Assembly (NCBI GenBank): GCA_003167215.1
Contig: PMTV01000014.1
Span: 236,287 to 300,286 of the forward strand
DNA length: 64,000 nt
Origin: Acidobacteriota bacterium
GTDB lineage: Bacteria; Acidobacteriota; Terriglobia; Acidiferrales; UBA7541
Direction of reading: 5' to 3'
In this document: one piece after another, positions 24,706 to 34,979 of the stretch
Numbering within the stretch: the stretch's first letter is position 1
How the letters are laid out: each line of letters begins with the position of its first letter
Notes under the pieces: model-generated
Database searches by the model: none
The model's input: only the letters and a program-made list of their open reading frames with translations
Told to the model about the DNA's origin: nothing
Program-made: the position numbers and the translations under genes

Positions 24706-27700
24706 ATGCCACCTGCACTTCGTTCAAGATCACCTAAACTCTTCGCCGCCGTCGCGGCACTGTTGGCGATTTCTTTCTTGGGTACCTTTCATGCCACTTC
24801 CGCCCGTGCAAGGTTGCCTGCCATTGTTCAGTCTCAATCGGACAGCGCCAAGCCGGCGCAAACGCCGCAATCGCAACCTGCCACTACCCCTGATACAACC
24901 AGCAAGACAACTCCCGCGCCGGGGGCGAACTCTTCAAGTACTCCCAGTTCCCCGCTGGTAAAAGCCGACCTTAAAAAAGCCAAGCTGGCTAACAAGCAGG
25001 GCCTTCGCGCAGAAGAGCAAGGTGACTGGGAAGCGGCCTACGAAGCCTACTCCGACGCGGTTAACTTCGCGCCCAACGATAGCGATTATTTTTCTCGCCG
25101 GGAAATTGCCAAGAGCCATGTGGTCCAGATGAAAGTCGATCTGGCGGAGCGGCACGCTATTTCCGGGGAAATCCCCGCTGCGCTACATACACTGCGCGAA
25201 GCTCGGGAACTCGATCCCAGCAACAAAGTGATCCGCGACCGATTGACGGAACTCTCCGCTCTGGATCCCCGCCAAGCAAGGCAAATTCTTTCCGGCCCCG
25301 AGCCTCCCCGTGAAGTGCACCTCGAACACTTGCCGGGAAAGCAAAATTTCCGATTGCGTGGCGATACGCAAAGCGCTTATGAAGAGATCGCGCAGAAGTT
25401 CGGCGTGGACGTTGCATTCGATGTGGATTTACGCTCGCGGCAGGTACACGTTGACGCCAATGACCTGGACTTCGCCACTGCCACTCGGATCCTGGGTGAA
25501 CAAACTCACACTTTCTGGCGGCCGCTTACCAAACACTTGTTTTTTGTAGCCGACGATACAACGCAGAAGCGGAAAGATTACGATCTCTCGATCGTGCGCA
25601 CGGTCTTGTTTTCGTCTACCGAGACTCCGGAACAGATGACGGAGATCTCGCATCTGGTGCGGGAAGTTGCAGGAATCACGCGAAGCCAGTTGGACACCCG
25701 CAGCCGCACGCTTACGATGCGTGCCTCTCCCCAAGCGATCGCCGTAGCCAGCGGAGTAATTGACGACCTCGACCGGCCGGTCGGCGAACTGGTGTTGGAA
25801 ATCGAAATCCTCGAAATGGACCGCAATTATGCGGAGCAACTTGGCATCCTGCCGCCGCAGAGTGGCCATGTTTACACCATTCCCTCGAACGCCGTAACCG
25901 AGGCGGAATCGGGACTTCCCGGACTGCTCACCGTCCTTACGCAAATATTCGGAAGCGCCGCGACCGCAGGTCTTTCGCCGACGCAGCTCGCCACCTTGCT
26001 AGCCTCGGGTCAAGTGGATGTCGGCGGGCTGATTCCGCCAATCGTCGCTTTCGGAGGCGGAGCGTCAACCTTTCTGGCCACCATTCCCGGCGCGGCCGCA
26101 AGTTTTTCGGAGATGCTTTCGCTGGTGCGCCATGGCCGCCGGATTTTGCTTCGCGCCGAGGATAACCAGCCTGCGACATTCTTTGTGGGCGAGCGTTTTC
26201 CCGTTTCGCTTGCGCAATATTCCAACAGCCTTGGAACGGGGGCGACCACGGGCGGAACGAGCATCCTGGGCCTGAGCACTTCTGATTTTCCGGTAACGAA
26301 CTATGCCACGGGAAATGCCCCGGATTTCGTGACAACAGCCGATTTGAACGGCGATAATTTTCAAGATCTCATCGTTTCGAACTTCACCGATGACACCCTT
26401 TCTATTTTTCTCGGCAACGGCGATGGAACCTTTCAGAATCCGGCTACCCTTAAACCCACAACCGGCAAGGGACCTATTTCCATCGCAACGGGCACCTTCA
26501 ACGCAAAGAACAATACGAACGTGGGACTGGCTGTGGCCAACGAAACTGACAATACCGTTACAATTCTACTGGGTAATGGCGACGGCACCTTTACGGCCGC
26601 TTCCGGTTCACCTATCAAGACCGGAAACCATCCGGTCTCCGTTGTCTCGGCCACGCTGATTGCGGGCGGACAATTCGATCTGCTCGTCGCGAATCAGCAG
26701 GACGACACTGTCTCTGTCTTCATGGGCAACGGAGACGGAACTTTCGCGGCCCCTGTAAATCTAACCACCGGCAAGGCGCCCACCGGCCTTGTGGTCGCGG
26801 ATTTCAATAACGACGGCAAGTTAGATCTGGCCGTTACCAATCAAACGGACAACTCCGTCTCCGTCTATCTGGGAAATGGGGATGGGACTTTCAATAAACC
26901 CTTGAGCTATCCGACCGGGCAAACGCCGATCTATGTGGCGGCGGCCGACTTCAATGGCGACAACATCCTGGACCTTGCAGTCGCAAATAATGGCGTGGGA
27001 ACCGACACGCTTTCAGGTGCCTCCGTTTCAATTCTTCTGGGTGTCGGTGACGGCACGTTTGGCGCAACAAACAACTTTCCCGCAGGCAATGGCCCCACTT
27101 CGATCGCCATCGCGGATTACAACATCGACGGCATCCCCGACCTGGCCGTCACGGCACAGACTGACAATGCCGTATCCCTGCTGATTGGACTCGGCGACGG
27201 AACCTTTACTCCATTTTTTGAATTCCCCGTCGAGACGAATCCGGTTTCACTCGCCACTGCCGTATTTACGGACACTGCTCAGCCTGACCTGGCAGTCGCG
27301 AACTACGGCTCCAATACCGTATCGGTCATACTTAATTCTTCGCAATTTCTGAGCGGCAGCTCGTCGGCCACCGGTACTCAGTTCCCCAATGCCGAGTACA
27401 TCGACGTGGGAGTCAAGGTGAAGGCGACGCCGCGCATTCACCAAAACGATGAGGTCACGCTGCAGCTTGAATTCAATATTACTAGCCTCACGGGATCAAT
27501 TCTTAACAACATCCCAGTTGTGGCGAACGAAGAGATCCATCAAACAGTGCGCGTAAAGACGGATCAAACGGCGGCCTTGGCAGGATTCCGCTCGCCCCAG
27601 TACACGCGTGGCCTGAACGGCACGCCTGCGTTTGGAGGCGCAACTGGCCCGGGGTTGTTAGGAGCGGCGGAAGACGTGCAACAACAAGATACCGAGGTGC

Positions 27701-27999
27701 TGATACTTGTAACCCCGCGTATGGTCGCCCTCGCGCCGCGCAAGGATCATCTGATTTACGCGGGTCGCGGCGCTCCCGAAGGTCCAGGCTCGGCGGGACC
27801 CACGCACCAAGAGCGCCAAGAGCGGGCACCAGGCCTACCCCAAACGCAACCACAAGCTCCGCCCCAAACTCCGCCAGCGCCTGCTCCTGCTCCCGAGCCT
27901 GGGTCTCAACCGCAACAACCGACTCCTTCCGAGCAGGGAGCGCAGCCGCAGCCACCTCCGCCTCAACCGGCCCCGCAGCAACAACCCGAACCACAGTAG
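24706..27999 (+). CDS. Secretin with an inserted FG-GAP beta-propeller
   Basis: A 1097-residue outer-membrane channel-type protein. After a signal-like helix (LFAAVAALLAISFLGTF), it has a Pro/Ser/Thr linker to about 85, a TPR-like region (about 90-180: KQGLRAEEQGDWEAAYEAYSDAV), and an STN/secretin N-terminal-like domain at about 216-285 (TQSAYEEIAQKFGVDVAFDVDLRSRQVHV). The secretin core starts near 365 (LEIEILEMDRNYAEQLG) and resumes at 898 (YIDVGVKVKATPRI) to VTPRMV at about 1002. Between them, residues about 541-880 hold seven FG-GAP repeats. A Pro/Gln-rich tail ends the protein. Secretins carry pilus or type II export substrates; no such cluster is here. The insertion inside the core is unusual. 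Confidence 0.88.
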   Translation: MPPALRSRSPKLFAAVAALLAISFLGTFHATSARARLPAIVQSQSDSAKPAQTPQSQPATTPDTTSKTTPAPGANSSSTPSSPLVKADLKKAKLANKQGLRAEEQGDWEAAYEAYSDAVNFAPNDSDYFSRREIAKSHVVQMKVDLAERHAISGEIPAALHTLREARELDPSNKVIRDRLTELSALDPRQARQILSGPEPPREVHLEHLPGKQNFRLRGDTQSAYEEIAQKFGVDVAFDVDLRSRQVHVDANDLDFATATRILGEQTHTFWRPLTKHLFFVADDTTQKRKDYDLSIVRTVLFSSTETPEQMTEISHLVREVAGITRSQLDTRSRTLTMRASPQAIAVASGVIDDLDRPVGELVLEIEILEMDRNYAEQLGILPPQSGHVYTIPSNAVTEAESGLPGLLTVLTQIFGSAATAGLSPTQLATLLASGQVDVGGLIPPIVAFGGGASTFLATIPGAAASFSEMLSLVRHGRRILLRAEDNQPATFFVGERFPVSLAQYSNSLGTGATTGGTSILGLSTSDFPVTNYATGNAPDFVTTADLNGDNFQDLIVSNFTDDTLSIFLGNGDGTFQNPATLKPTTGKGPISIATGTFNAKNNTNVGLAVANETDNTVTILLGNGDGTFTAASGSPIKTGNHPVSVVSATLIAGGQFDLLVANQQDDTVSVFMGNGDGTFAAPVNLTTGKAPTGLVVADFNNDGKLDLAVTNQTDNSVSVYLGNGDGTFNKPLSYPTGQTPIYVAAADFNGDNILDLAVANNGVGTDTLSGASVSILLGVGDGTFGATNNFPAGNGPTSIAIADYNIDGIPDLAVTAQTDNAVSLLIGLGDGTFTPFFEFPVETNPVSLATAVFTDTAQPDLAVANYGSNTVSVILNSSQFLSGSSSATGTQFPNAEYIDVGVKVKATPRIHQNDEVTLQLEFNITSLTGSILNNIPVVANEEIHQTVRVKTDQTAALAGFRSPQYTRGLNGTPAFGGATGPGLLGAAEDVQQQDTEVLILVTPRMVALAPRKDHLIYAGRGAPEGPGSAGPTHQERQERAPGLPQTQPQAPPQTPPAPAPAPEPGSQPQQPTPSEQGAQPQPPPPQPAPQQQPEPQ
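26326..27345 (+). repeat. Seven FG-GAP/VCBS protein repeats within the secretin
   Basis: Seven units of about 48 residues each, with the core LGNGDGTF or its variants after a calcium-type loop DxNxDxxxD. The loop is good in units 1, 4, 5 and 6 (DLNGDNFQD, DFNNDGKLD, DFNGDNILD, DYNIDGIPD) and degenerate in 2, 3 and 7. The last unit lacks the GDGTF part. Seven units fit one complete seven-blade beta-propeller. Confidence 0.88.
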
Positions 28000-28054
28000 C
28001 CAAGGCACGGCTACGCTCAACCGCTGCCCAATAGCCAAGACAGAATAAGAAGTG

Positions 28055-29029
28055 TCAGGGAATCGCTTCGAGGACTACGACCGGCTGGTAGGTACGTGGC
28101 ACGACGGGCTCAGCAATAGCGATCAATTGTCCCTGCTGGTTAAACACGCGCAATCGAGACGGCTTCCAGTCATCCGAATCCAGCTGCGCGGGAGCCCCGG
28201 GGAGCGATGTCACCTGGCCAGGTTGAATCTGAGCTATCGACACATTGAACTTTGCGCCGTGGCGCACGCGCTTTTCGACGATGGGCAAAATAGTCGCCCG
28301 AGGCAGCTCAGGCAATAAACTTTCCAGGCGAATGATGCGTTTTTCCAAACGTCCCGTCTTGGCCTCCTGGTCGAGTTCCAGGAGTTGGCCGGCCTGGTCC
28401 AGCGTAAACTCGCCGACCGCCGTGCGTTGGATCTCCGCCAGGTGCGCACCGGAACCCTGCAGCGCACCGAGTTCGTGTGCCAGCGAACGAATGTAGGTCC
28501 CAGCGCCGCATTCCACCACGAACCGCGCGATCGAACCTTCCACGCCGGTAAGCCTGAATTCGTACACATCCACCTCGACGGGTTCCAGCTTCACCGGCTT
28601 GTTTTTTCGCGCCAGTTCATGCGCTGGCCTCCCATGAATCTTTTTCGCGGAGAAAGACGGCGGAGTTTGCTTGATCTTGCCCAGGAATCGCGCTGCGTAT
28701 TCTTCCAGTTCTTTCGGGTTCAGCGCAGGAGCGGCATCAGGACCCAAGGCCTCGCCGTCCGCGTCATAGGTATCAGTGGAAAATCCGAATCGCACCGCGA
28801 AGCTGTATCGCTTCCGGCGTCCGCTGTAAAACCGCGCCAGCCGTGTGGCGCGGCCGAGCGCAAGAACCAGGACTCCGGTTGCCAGCGGATCAAGAGTTCC
28901 GAAATGTCCAATGCCGCGGAAACCTACCAGGCGGCGCACAGCTTCCACCACGTCGTGCGAAGTTTTCCCGCGCGGCTTGTCGACGATAAGAATTCCGTCG
29001 TAGGGCAAAGGCTGAGGAGATCGGGGCAT
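28055..29029 (-). CDS. truB: tRNA pseudouridine-55 synthase
   Basis: Isomerises uridine 55 in the T-psi-C loop of tRNAs. The start DGILIVDKPRGKTSHDVV and GTLDPLATGVL are diagnostic; Asp47 in the latter is the catalytic residue. The middle has YDADGE and the RVYTYxx-like region is here CGAGTYIRSLAHELG. The length of 324 residues includes a C-terminal domain of PUA-like type. It ends the rimP-nusA-infB-rbfA-truB group, as in many bacteria. Confidence 0.94.
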   Translation of the reverse strand: MPRSPQPLPYDGILIVDKPRGKTSHDVVEAVRRLVGFRGIGHFGTLDPLATGVLVLALGRATRLARFYSGRRKRYSFAVRFGFSTDTYDADGEALGPDAAPALNPKELEEYAARFLGKIKQTPPSFSAKKIHGRPAHELARKNKPVKLEPVEVDVYEFRLTGVEGSIARFVVECGAGTYIRSLAHELGALQGSGAHLAEIQRTAVGEFTLDQAGQLLELDQEAKTGRLEKRIIRLESLLPELPRATILPIVEKRVRHGAKFNVSIAQIQPGQVTSLPGAPAQLDSDDWKPSRLRVFNQQGQLIAIAEPVVPRTYQPVVVLEAIP

Positions 29030-29115
29030 GTTTTTAGTTTGTCACTTGGCTCTGCCGCGTTTTGAAAGCGGCATATAGTTTTTTGCTTACAAGAAAAATC
29101 AGAACGAAAGCTCGG

Positions 29116-29475
29116 CTACATAATCTCCGGCGGTTTCGCCTTTCTTAGGAGCTGGTCGATATGCTGGCCGTATTCTTCCGATTCGTCGAGCAGAAAAATC
29201 ACTTCCGGCGCTCGCCGAAGCCGCAAACGTTCCACCAGCTCGTGGCGCACGTAGCCCGACGCCGCTTTCAGCCCTTCTAATGTTTCCGCGCGTTCGTTGT
29301 CGTCTTCCGCGAGTTGCACGAATACACGCACGGTGCGCATGCCTGCGCCCAAGCGGACCTCCGTCACCATCACCGGTCCCGCCAGCCGCGGATCTTTCAA
29401 CTCGCCCGCGAGCATTAGACTCACTTCGTTCCGAATTTCTTCTGCGATCCGTTCCGAACGGTGTCCGCCGAGCAT
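29116..29475 (-). CDS. rbfA: 30S ribosome-binding factor
   Basis: A KH-like factor for late 30S maturation, 119 residues. The stretches RSERIAEEIRNEVSLMLAGELKDPRL and VTEVRLGAGMRTVRVFVQL are typical, as is LRRAPEVIFLLDESEEYGQHIDQLL. Its ATG overlaps the stop of the DUF503 gene in TAATG, so the two are coupled. Confidence 0.94.
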   Translation of the reverse strand: MLGGHRSERIAEEIRNEVSLMLAGELKDPRLAGPVMVTEVRLGAGMRTVRVFVQLAEDDNERAETLEGLKAASGYVRHELVERLRLRRAPEVIFLLDESEEYGQHIDQLLRKAKPPEIM

Positions 29476-29768
29476 TATTCACTGTCCTCGAAATAGTCTA
29501 TTTCCTGCGAAACCAAATCCCGGCCGAGCAAACGCTCCGATTCCGCGGCGACTGCTGCGAGCGATTCTTCCAGATGTTTGCCGTCCCCCGAGATGCTCAC
29601 TACGCCGACCTTCGAGCGTTGCCATAACTCCTGATGCTCCAGTTCCGCCACTGCCACGTTGAAATGCGCGCGCAGGCGGTCTTTCAGGCTGCGCAGGACT
29701 TGCCGCTTGTCTTTGAGAGACTGTGCCTCGGAGATGTGAATTTCAAGAGTGAGGAGACCGATCGGCAT
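29475..29768 (-). CDS. DUF503 family protein (YlxP-like)
   Basis: A 97-residue protein with the family start IGLLTLEIHISEAQSLKDKRQVLRSLKDRLRAHFNVAVAELEHQELWQRSKVGVVSISGD. DUF503 (YlxP in Bacillus) commonly lies between infB and rbfA, as here. Its role is not established, perhaps ribosome-related. It lies 66 bases past the infB stop. Confidence 0.93.
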   Translation of the reverse strand: MPIGLLTLEIHISEAQSLKDKRQVLRSLKDRLRAHFNVAVAELEHQELWQRSKVGVVSISGDGKHLEESLAAVAAESERLLGRDLVSQEIDYFEDSE

Positions 29769-29834
29769 TTTCGCCCCCGTAATTTCAGCTAAAACGGGCG
29801 AGTAGAAAATTCACTGGAAACGATTTCGCCGTGG

Positions 29835-32639
29835 TTACGCGCTTTCCTGCCGTCCCGCACGTTCCTGCCGGCGCGGGCGTTCGCTGGGAGGAGGCATCTC
29901 GAGCGCTACGGTCTTTTCCATCTTGAAACATTCGAGAATGTCCCCCACTTTCACATCCGCAAAATTCGACACGCCCACACCGCATTCAAAACCCTGGCGC
30001 ACTTCGTTGGCATCTTCCTTGAAACGCTTCAAGGAAGTGATCCGCCCGGTGTAAATTACGACGTTATCGCGCTGCACGCGGACCTCCGCGTCGCGCTTCA
30101 TGATGCCGTCTTGTACCGAACAACCGGCGATGGTTCCCACGCCCTTGACTTTGAATGTGTTCCGCACTTCCGCGCGGCCCAGATACGTTTCCTTGATTAC
30201 CGGCGCAAGTAATCCGGACATGGCTTTCTTCAATTCGTCCTGCAACTCGTAGATGATCGAGTAGGGGCGAATGTCCACGCCTTCGCGTTGCGCTAGATCC
30301 GAAGCTTTTCGTTCCGGCTTCACATTGAACGCGACGATCACGGCGCCGGAGGTCGACGCAAGCAGGACGTCGCTTTCGTTGACCGCTCCCACGCTCGCGT
30401 GAATTACTTTCAGTTTCACTTGATCGGTTGAAAGTTTCGGCAGCATTTCGTTCAGCACTTCCACGGAACCCTGCACGTCCGCCTTCACCACCACGGGGAG
30501 CTCTTTCACTTCGCCCACTTTCAACTGTTCGTGCAACTGATCGAGTGTCAAGCGGCCACTGGCCGATTTTGCCAGCGAAGCTTCGCGCTGCTTGCCCTGG
30601 CGGTACTCAACAATGTGTCGGGCCTTGGCTTCGTCCGCCACCTGAAATTGATCGCCGGCTTCCGGCACACTCTGCAAACCGAGAACCTCCACCGGCGTCG
30701 ATGGCCCGGCCTGCTTGATGGCCGCTCCACGATCGTCAAACATCGCGCGAACTTTTCCGTACACCGCGCCGACGATGAACACATCTCCCACGTGCAAAGT
30801 GCCATTCTGCACCAGCATTGTTGCCACCGGGCCGCGGCCCTTGTCCACGCGCGATTCCAGCACGGTTCCGCTCGCCGGCACATCAGGATCAGCCTTCAAC
30901 TCACGAAGGTCTCCCACCAGGAGAATCATTTCGAGCAGCTTCGGAATGTTCGTCTTCATTTTGGCCGACACTTCCACCATCACCGTGTCGCCGCCCCATT
31001 CTTCGGGCATCAATCCTTTGTCTGAAAGCTGGCGCTTCACGCGTTCCGGCTGTGCGTCCGGCTTGTCGATCTTGTTGATAGCGACCACCATCGGAACTGC
31101 GGCTGCACGAGCGTGCGAAATCGCTTCTTCGGTCTGCGGCATGATGCCGTCGTCCGCGCCTACCACCAGCACGACGATGTCCGTCACTTTCGCGCCGCGT
31201 GCGCGCATGCGAGTGAAAGCTTCGTGGCCCGGCGTATCGATGAACACGATGCGCTTGCCCTGCACGTGCGCTTCATACGCTCCAATGTGCTGAGTGATTC
31301 CCCCAGCTTCGCCTCCCGCAACGTCGGCTTCCCTAATTACGTCCAGCAAGCTCGTCTTGCCGTGGTCCACGTGGCCCATCACGGTGACTACAGGCGCGCG
31401 CGCCACTTCATTGCCCGTGCGCTCTTCTTTGATCTTCTCTTCTTGAACAACCTGCTCCTCAAACGTGACAACTTGAACGATACCGTTGAATGCTTCGGCC
31501 AGGTTCGTCGCTGTCGGCACGTCGAGCGCTTGATTGATGCTGGCGAAAACGCCTCGATCGAGCAGTGTCTTCAATAATTCCTTGGCGCGAATGTCCAGCT
31601 TCTCGGCGAGTTCGCGAACCGTAATTCCTTCCGTGACGGTAACGGCTCGCGGTTCGCGCTTAACCGGCGGGGCCTGTTCAATCTGTGCAGCGCGTCCGGG
31701 GCCTGCGCCTGCACGAGGACGCACGGGATGAAGTTTGCGTTCTCCCTCGGCGTATCGTTTTTCAATTAGCGGGCGCCCGCGCGAGGCGGGAGGCTTGCGC
31801 GCGTACAAAGGTTTACCTGGCTCGGCCTTGGGAATGCCCGCGCCTGGCCGTTGCCCTCCTACTGGGTCTTGCCCCGGGCGACTGCTGCCAGGGCGTTGTG
31901 GAAACCGCGACGGTGGTCCGCCCGGCCTGGGAGCGCCGGGACGGCTTTGTCCGGGAGCACCTCCGGGACGACTCTGACCTGGTGCAGCAGGACGAAATCC
32001 CTGCGAGGGTCGGCCTTGAGTAGCACCGGAAGGACCTCCAGAACTTGCCGGATATCTTTGAACGGATGATGGCGAGCCAGCTTGTCTATATCCACCGGGC
32101 GCGGCAGAGGGACGTTGCGCTGTCGTGCTGCCCTGCCCGGGAGTGCCACCGGCAGCTACAGGGCGTGCGGGAATGGCAGATCCAGGTGTGGGCGCAACGC
32201 CGGGCTTCGCCACGCGGGAAGGGGGCGCCGATCCGGCTGGCGCAACCCCGGGTCTCGCTACGGGTGGCGGAGGAGCTTTCGCGGATGTTGCGGCAGGTGC
32301 GGTAGCGCCGCTTGGCGGACGCGTGGCGGGTGTCGTTGCCGCCGACACCGAGGCCGCAGGCGCCGGACGCGCGGCAGCCGGTTGCGTTGCAGCGGCCGGG
32401 CGTGACGGTTTCGATTTCGCCGCCGCAGTCTTCACCTTCTCCGCTTCAGCAGCGGCTTCCTGCGCCGCTATCCCCAAGAAATGCTTCCGCACAAGCTCGG
32501 CATGAGAATTATCGATCGAGCTCGAATGCGTCTTCTTCTCGGTGACGCCAACTTCCGGCAGGTACTCGATCAGAACCTTTGCTTTGATCTCGAGTTCCCT
32601 GGCCAGCTCATTTATTCGGACTTGATTAGGATCTGCCAT
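29835..32639 (-). CDS. infB: Translation initiation factor IF-2
   Basis: A GTPase that places initiator tRNA on the ribosome, 934 residues. The N-terminus starts with an IF2-N-like helical domain ([24 protein letters not shown]), followed by a long linker of about 230 residues rich in Pro, Ala, Gly and Arg. A second IF2-N unit ([27 protein letters not shown]) precedes the G domain at about 415-585: G1 [12 protein letters not shown]3 DTPGHEAF, G4 NKID. The C-terminal domains end in [14 protein letters not shown]. The linker encodes long antisense open frames. Confidence 0.97.
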   Translation of the reverse strand: MADPNQVRINELARELEIKAKVLIEYLPEVGVTEKKTHSSSIDNSHAELVRKHFLGIAAQEAAAEAEKVKTAAAKSKPSRPAAATQPAAARPAPAASVSAATTPATRPPSGATAPAATSAKAPPPPVARPGVAPAGSAPPSRVAKPGVAPTPGSAIPARPVAAGGTPGQGSTTAQRPSAAPGGYRQAGSPSSVQRYPASSGGPSGATQGRPSQGFRPAAPGQSRPGGAPGQSRPGAPRPGGPPSRFPQRPGSSRPGQDPVGGQRPGAGIPKAEPGKPLYARKPPASRGRPLIEKRYAEGERKLHPVRPRAGAGPGRAAQIEQAPPVKREPRAVTVTEGITVRELAEKLDIRAKELLKTLLDRGVFASINQALDVPTATNLAEAFNGIVQVVTFEEQVVQEEKIKEERTGNEVARAPVVTVMGHVDHGKTSLLDVIREADVAGGEAGGITQHIGAYEAHVQGKRIVFIDTPGHEAFTRMRARGAKVTDIVVLVVGADDGIMPQTEEAISHARAAAVPMVVAINKIDKPDAQPERVKRQLSDKGLMPEEWGGDTVMVEVSAKMKTNIPKLLEMILLVGDLRELKADPDVPASGTVLESRVDKGRGPVATMLVQNGTLHVGDVFIVGAVYGKVRAMFDDRGAAIKQAGPSTPVEVLGLQSVPEAGDQFQVADEAKARHIVEYRQGKQREASLAKSASGRLTLDQLHEQLKVGEVKELPVVVKADVQGSVEVLNEMLPKLSTDQVKLKVIHASVGAVNESDVLLASTSGAVIVAFNVKPERKASDLAQREGVDIRPYSIIYELQDELKKAMSGLLAPVIKETYLGRAEVRNTFKVKGVGTIAGCSVQDGIMKRDAEVRVQRDNVVIYTGRITSLKRFKEDANEVRQGFECGVGVSNFADVKVGDILECFKMEKTVALEMPPPSERPRRQERAGRQESA

Positions 32640-32670
32640 CAGCCTCTTTCGCTACAAGTTTCACTCAAAT

Positions 32671-34251
32671 CTACTTCTGTACGTTTTCTTCTGAGTCCCC
32701 GGCTTCTTCTCCGCCCTCAATTGAATGGCGTCGCGTTTCTTCGCCCGGGAGTTCTCTGGTGTCCGCTGTGCCGGGTGAATCCAAAGGATCCGCCCCGCGC
32801 GCGTCTGTCTCCTCGGTCGCCTCCGGAGCGTCCCCTGCTTCGGGCGCTTCAGAGGATTCGAGTTCCTCGCTTACTTCGGGTTTTTCCGACGCTGCGTCCG
32901 CCTCAGGAGCATCTTGCACTTCAACCGCTCCCTCCGGCGCTGCTTCGACTGCTTCAACCTGCTCGCTCGGCCCGGCGGCTGCCTGCGTTTCCAGCATTTC
33001 GAAATATGCGGCTACGGACTGGTGAATTTTTTCAACCATCTTCTCGCCGATACCCGGAATCTCGACCAGTTGTTCCGGCGTCATATCCGCGAGCTTCTCG
33101 ACAGAAGTGATTCCAGCAGCTTCGAGTTTCTCGATGGTCTTCGGACCCACGCCCGCTAATTCGGTGAGCGGCGTTCCGGGAGCGGTAAGCGCAGCCATCT
33201 GCGCTTCGATCTCCCGGCGCTTCTCTTCCTCGCTCTTGATGTCGATATTCCAGCCGATCAATTTGCTGGCCAGCCGTACGTTCTGGCCTTTCTTGCCGAT
33301 CGCCAGCGAAAGCTGGGTGTCCTCGACGATCACTTCCAGTCTTTTTTCTTCCGGATCCACCACCTGCACGCGCGTAACTTTAGCCGGGCTTAGTGCCTTT
33401 TGCGCGAACGCGATGGTCTCTTCGTTATACGGGATGATGTCGATCTTCTCGCCGCGCAATTCGCGGATGATGGACTGTACGCGCATTCCCTTCATACCCA
33501 CGCAAGCGCCGACAGGGTCCACATCTTTGTCGCGGCTCTCGACTGCTATCTTCGTTCGCTCGCCGGCTTCGCGAGCCACCGCCCGGATTTGCACGGTGCC
33601 GTCATAAATTTCCGGCACTTCCATTTCGAAAAGCCGCTGCACCAGCGCAGGATCGGCGCGCGAAACAACTACTTGCGGCCCTTTCGCTGCGCGTTCCACC
33701 GCGCGAATCGTAACGCGCAACCGGTCGCCAACGTTATAAGCTTCCAAACGTGATTGTTCGCGCTTTGGTAGACGCGCTTCCGTGCGCCCCAGATCCACCA
33801 CGATGTCCGGACCTTCCATGCGCTTCACCACGCTATTGATCAGCTCGCCGACGCGCGTGTGGAACTCGTTGTAAATCGTATCGCGCTCGGCCTCGCGCAC
33901 TTTCTGCAGAATCACCTGCTTGGCCGTCTGCGCCGCGATCCTTCCCAGGACGTCCGTCGGTTTCGTCTCGATCACTTCGCCGCCCACCTCGATTTCAGGC
34001 TGGCGTTTCTTGGCATCTCCGAGCGAAATTTCACGCAGCGGGTCGGTAACTTCTTCGACCACAGTGTGCACGGAAAACACGTCTACCTGGCCGGATTCTG
34101 GGTTGAACTTCGAGCGGATATCTTCCTCAGTGCGGTAATATTTCCGCGCCGCGACCACCATCGCGTCCTCAATGGCCGCGACAATGATCTCGGGTTCAAT
34201 GTGTTTCTCCCGGCTGATCTGCTCGATTGTCTGGTACAGCAGACTCGCCAT
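32671..34251 (-). CDS. nusA: Transcription termination/antitermination factor NusA
   Basis: A 526-residue RNA polymerase-binding factor. The N-terminal domain (about 1-125), S1 domain (YNVGDRLRVTIRAVER region), and two KH domains (RDKDVDPVGACVGMKGMRVQSIIRELRGEKIDII and IGKKGQNVRLASKLIGWNIDI) are in order. It is extended by a helix-hairpin-helix pair at about 360-415 (ELAGVGPKTIEKLEAAGI, EIPGIGEKMVEKI), seen also in alphaproteobacterial and other long NusA proteins. The last about 100 residues are acidic and of low complexity. Confidence 0.96.
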   Translation of the reverse strand: MASLLYQTIEQISREKHIEPEIIVAAIEDAMVVAARKYYRTEEDIRSKFNPESGQVDVFSVHTVVEEVTDPLREISLGDAKKRQPEIEVGGEVIETKPTDVLGRIAAQTAKQVILQKVREAERDTIYNEFHTRVGELINSVVKRMEGPDIVVDLGRTEARLPKREQSRLEAYNVGDRLRVTIRAVERAAKGPQVVVSRADPALVQRLFEMEVPEIYDGTVQIRAVAREAGERTKIAVESRDKDVDPVGACVGMKGMRVQSIIRELRGEKIDIIPYNEETIAFAQKALSPAKVTRVQVVDPEEKRLEVIVEDTQLSLAIGKKGQNVRLASKLIGWNIDIKSEEEKRREIEAQMAALTAPGTPLTELAGVGPKTIEKLEAAGITSVEKLADMTPEQLVEIPGIGEKMVEKIHQSVAAYFEMLETQAAAGPSEQVEAVEAAPEGAVEVQDAPEADAASEKPEVSEELESSEAPEAGDAPEATEETDARGADPLDSPGTADTRELPGEETRRHSIEGGEEAGDSEENVQK

Positions 34252-34340
34252 TTGAGTTTCTCCCGAACATCAGTTCCAAGATATTTAGTTCCATGTCTTG
34301 CAGAAATTCTCGCGCCGAAACTATGCCGCCGTTCAAATGC

Positions 34341-34814
34341 CTATAACTCAACGACCAAATTTGCCTTCTTAATACCGGCGAAGGGCACCGCCATCTCGCG
34401 GCCCTTTACATTCAGCTTCACAACGCCATCCGCATAGCCGGCCAAACGCCCCTCGAAATAATTCTGATTCTCGATTGCCTCAGTAACCCAAATCCGCGCC
34501 AGCCGCCCAACGAATCGCTCGTAATCCGCCGCCTTCATCAACTTTCGATCCAGCCCCGGAGAGCTAACCTCCAGAACATAAGCCGGACCCGGCACCAAAT
34601 CCTCCACATCTATAATCACGCTGAGCTGCTCGCTAACCCGTTCGCAATCCTTATGGGTGACACCGAGGCCCTCCGGGTTCTGGGGGCCGGGCAAACGGTC
34701 AAGATAGACCCGCAGAAGCCGCTGCTTGCCAATCTTCCATTCCAGGTCGAAAATCTCGAGGCCCAACGAGCCTGCTACCCTCTCCGCCGCCTCACGAATC
34801 TTTTCCAGTTGCAT
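34341..34814 (-). CDS. rimP: Ribosome maturation factor RimP
   Basis: Factor for 30S assembly, 157 residues from the chosen ATG giving MQLEKIREAAERVAGSLGLEIFDLEW. The core LRVYLDRL, VTHKDCERVSEQLSVIIDVEDLVPGPAYVLEVSSPGLDRKL is characteristic. A longer frame of 54 extra codons has no family support. No clear Shine-Dalgarno precedes the ATG, so the exact start is not certain. It leads the nusA-infB group, and its leader carries an attenuator-like hairpin. Confidence 0.92.
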   Translation of the reverse strand: MQLEKIREAAERVAGSLGLEIFDLEWKIGKQRLLRVYLDRLPGPQNPEGLGVTHKDCERVSEQLSVIIDVEDLVPGPAYVLEVSSPGLDRKLMKAADYERFVGRLARIWVTEAIENQNYFEGRLAGYADGVVKLNVKGREMAVPFAGIKKANLVVEL

Positions 34815-34927
34815 TCGATTCAACGGGCCGACTAAGGACCCTGATCTTAGGTTCCGGTACGACTCGGCCGGCAGTTCCAGCCGACTTCCATAGGCAGTCC
34901 GACGCTGACGCCGTTCTCGCGCCCAAC

Positions 34928-34950
34928 AAAAAAGTGGGCTCGCGCCCACT
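34928..34950 (-). terminator. Attenuator-like intrinsic terminator in the rimP leader
   Basis: On the minus strand AGTGGGC and GCCCACT form a 7-bp stem closing a GCGA tetraloop and are followed directly by TTTTTT. It lies between the rimP promoter and the rimP start, about 23 bases past the expected transcription start, so it would stop early transcripts. Similar premature terminators upstream of rimP have been described in other bacteria. A short frame with AAAGG 4 bases before its ATG (34957) runs across the hairpin. Confidence 0.75.
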
Positions 34951-34979
34951 GGGACATGCGACCTTTCTGGAAGCACTCC

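Noticed and set aside
31685-32505. Plus-strand frames opposite the infB linker
   Set aside because: The GC-rich Pro/Ala/Gly linker of IF-2 gives open frames in several readings; none has a start signal or known motif.
34815-34976. Longer rimP start by 54 codons
   Set aside because: The extension crosses the attenuator hairpin, lacks a ribosome site and has no similarity to RimP.
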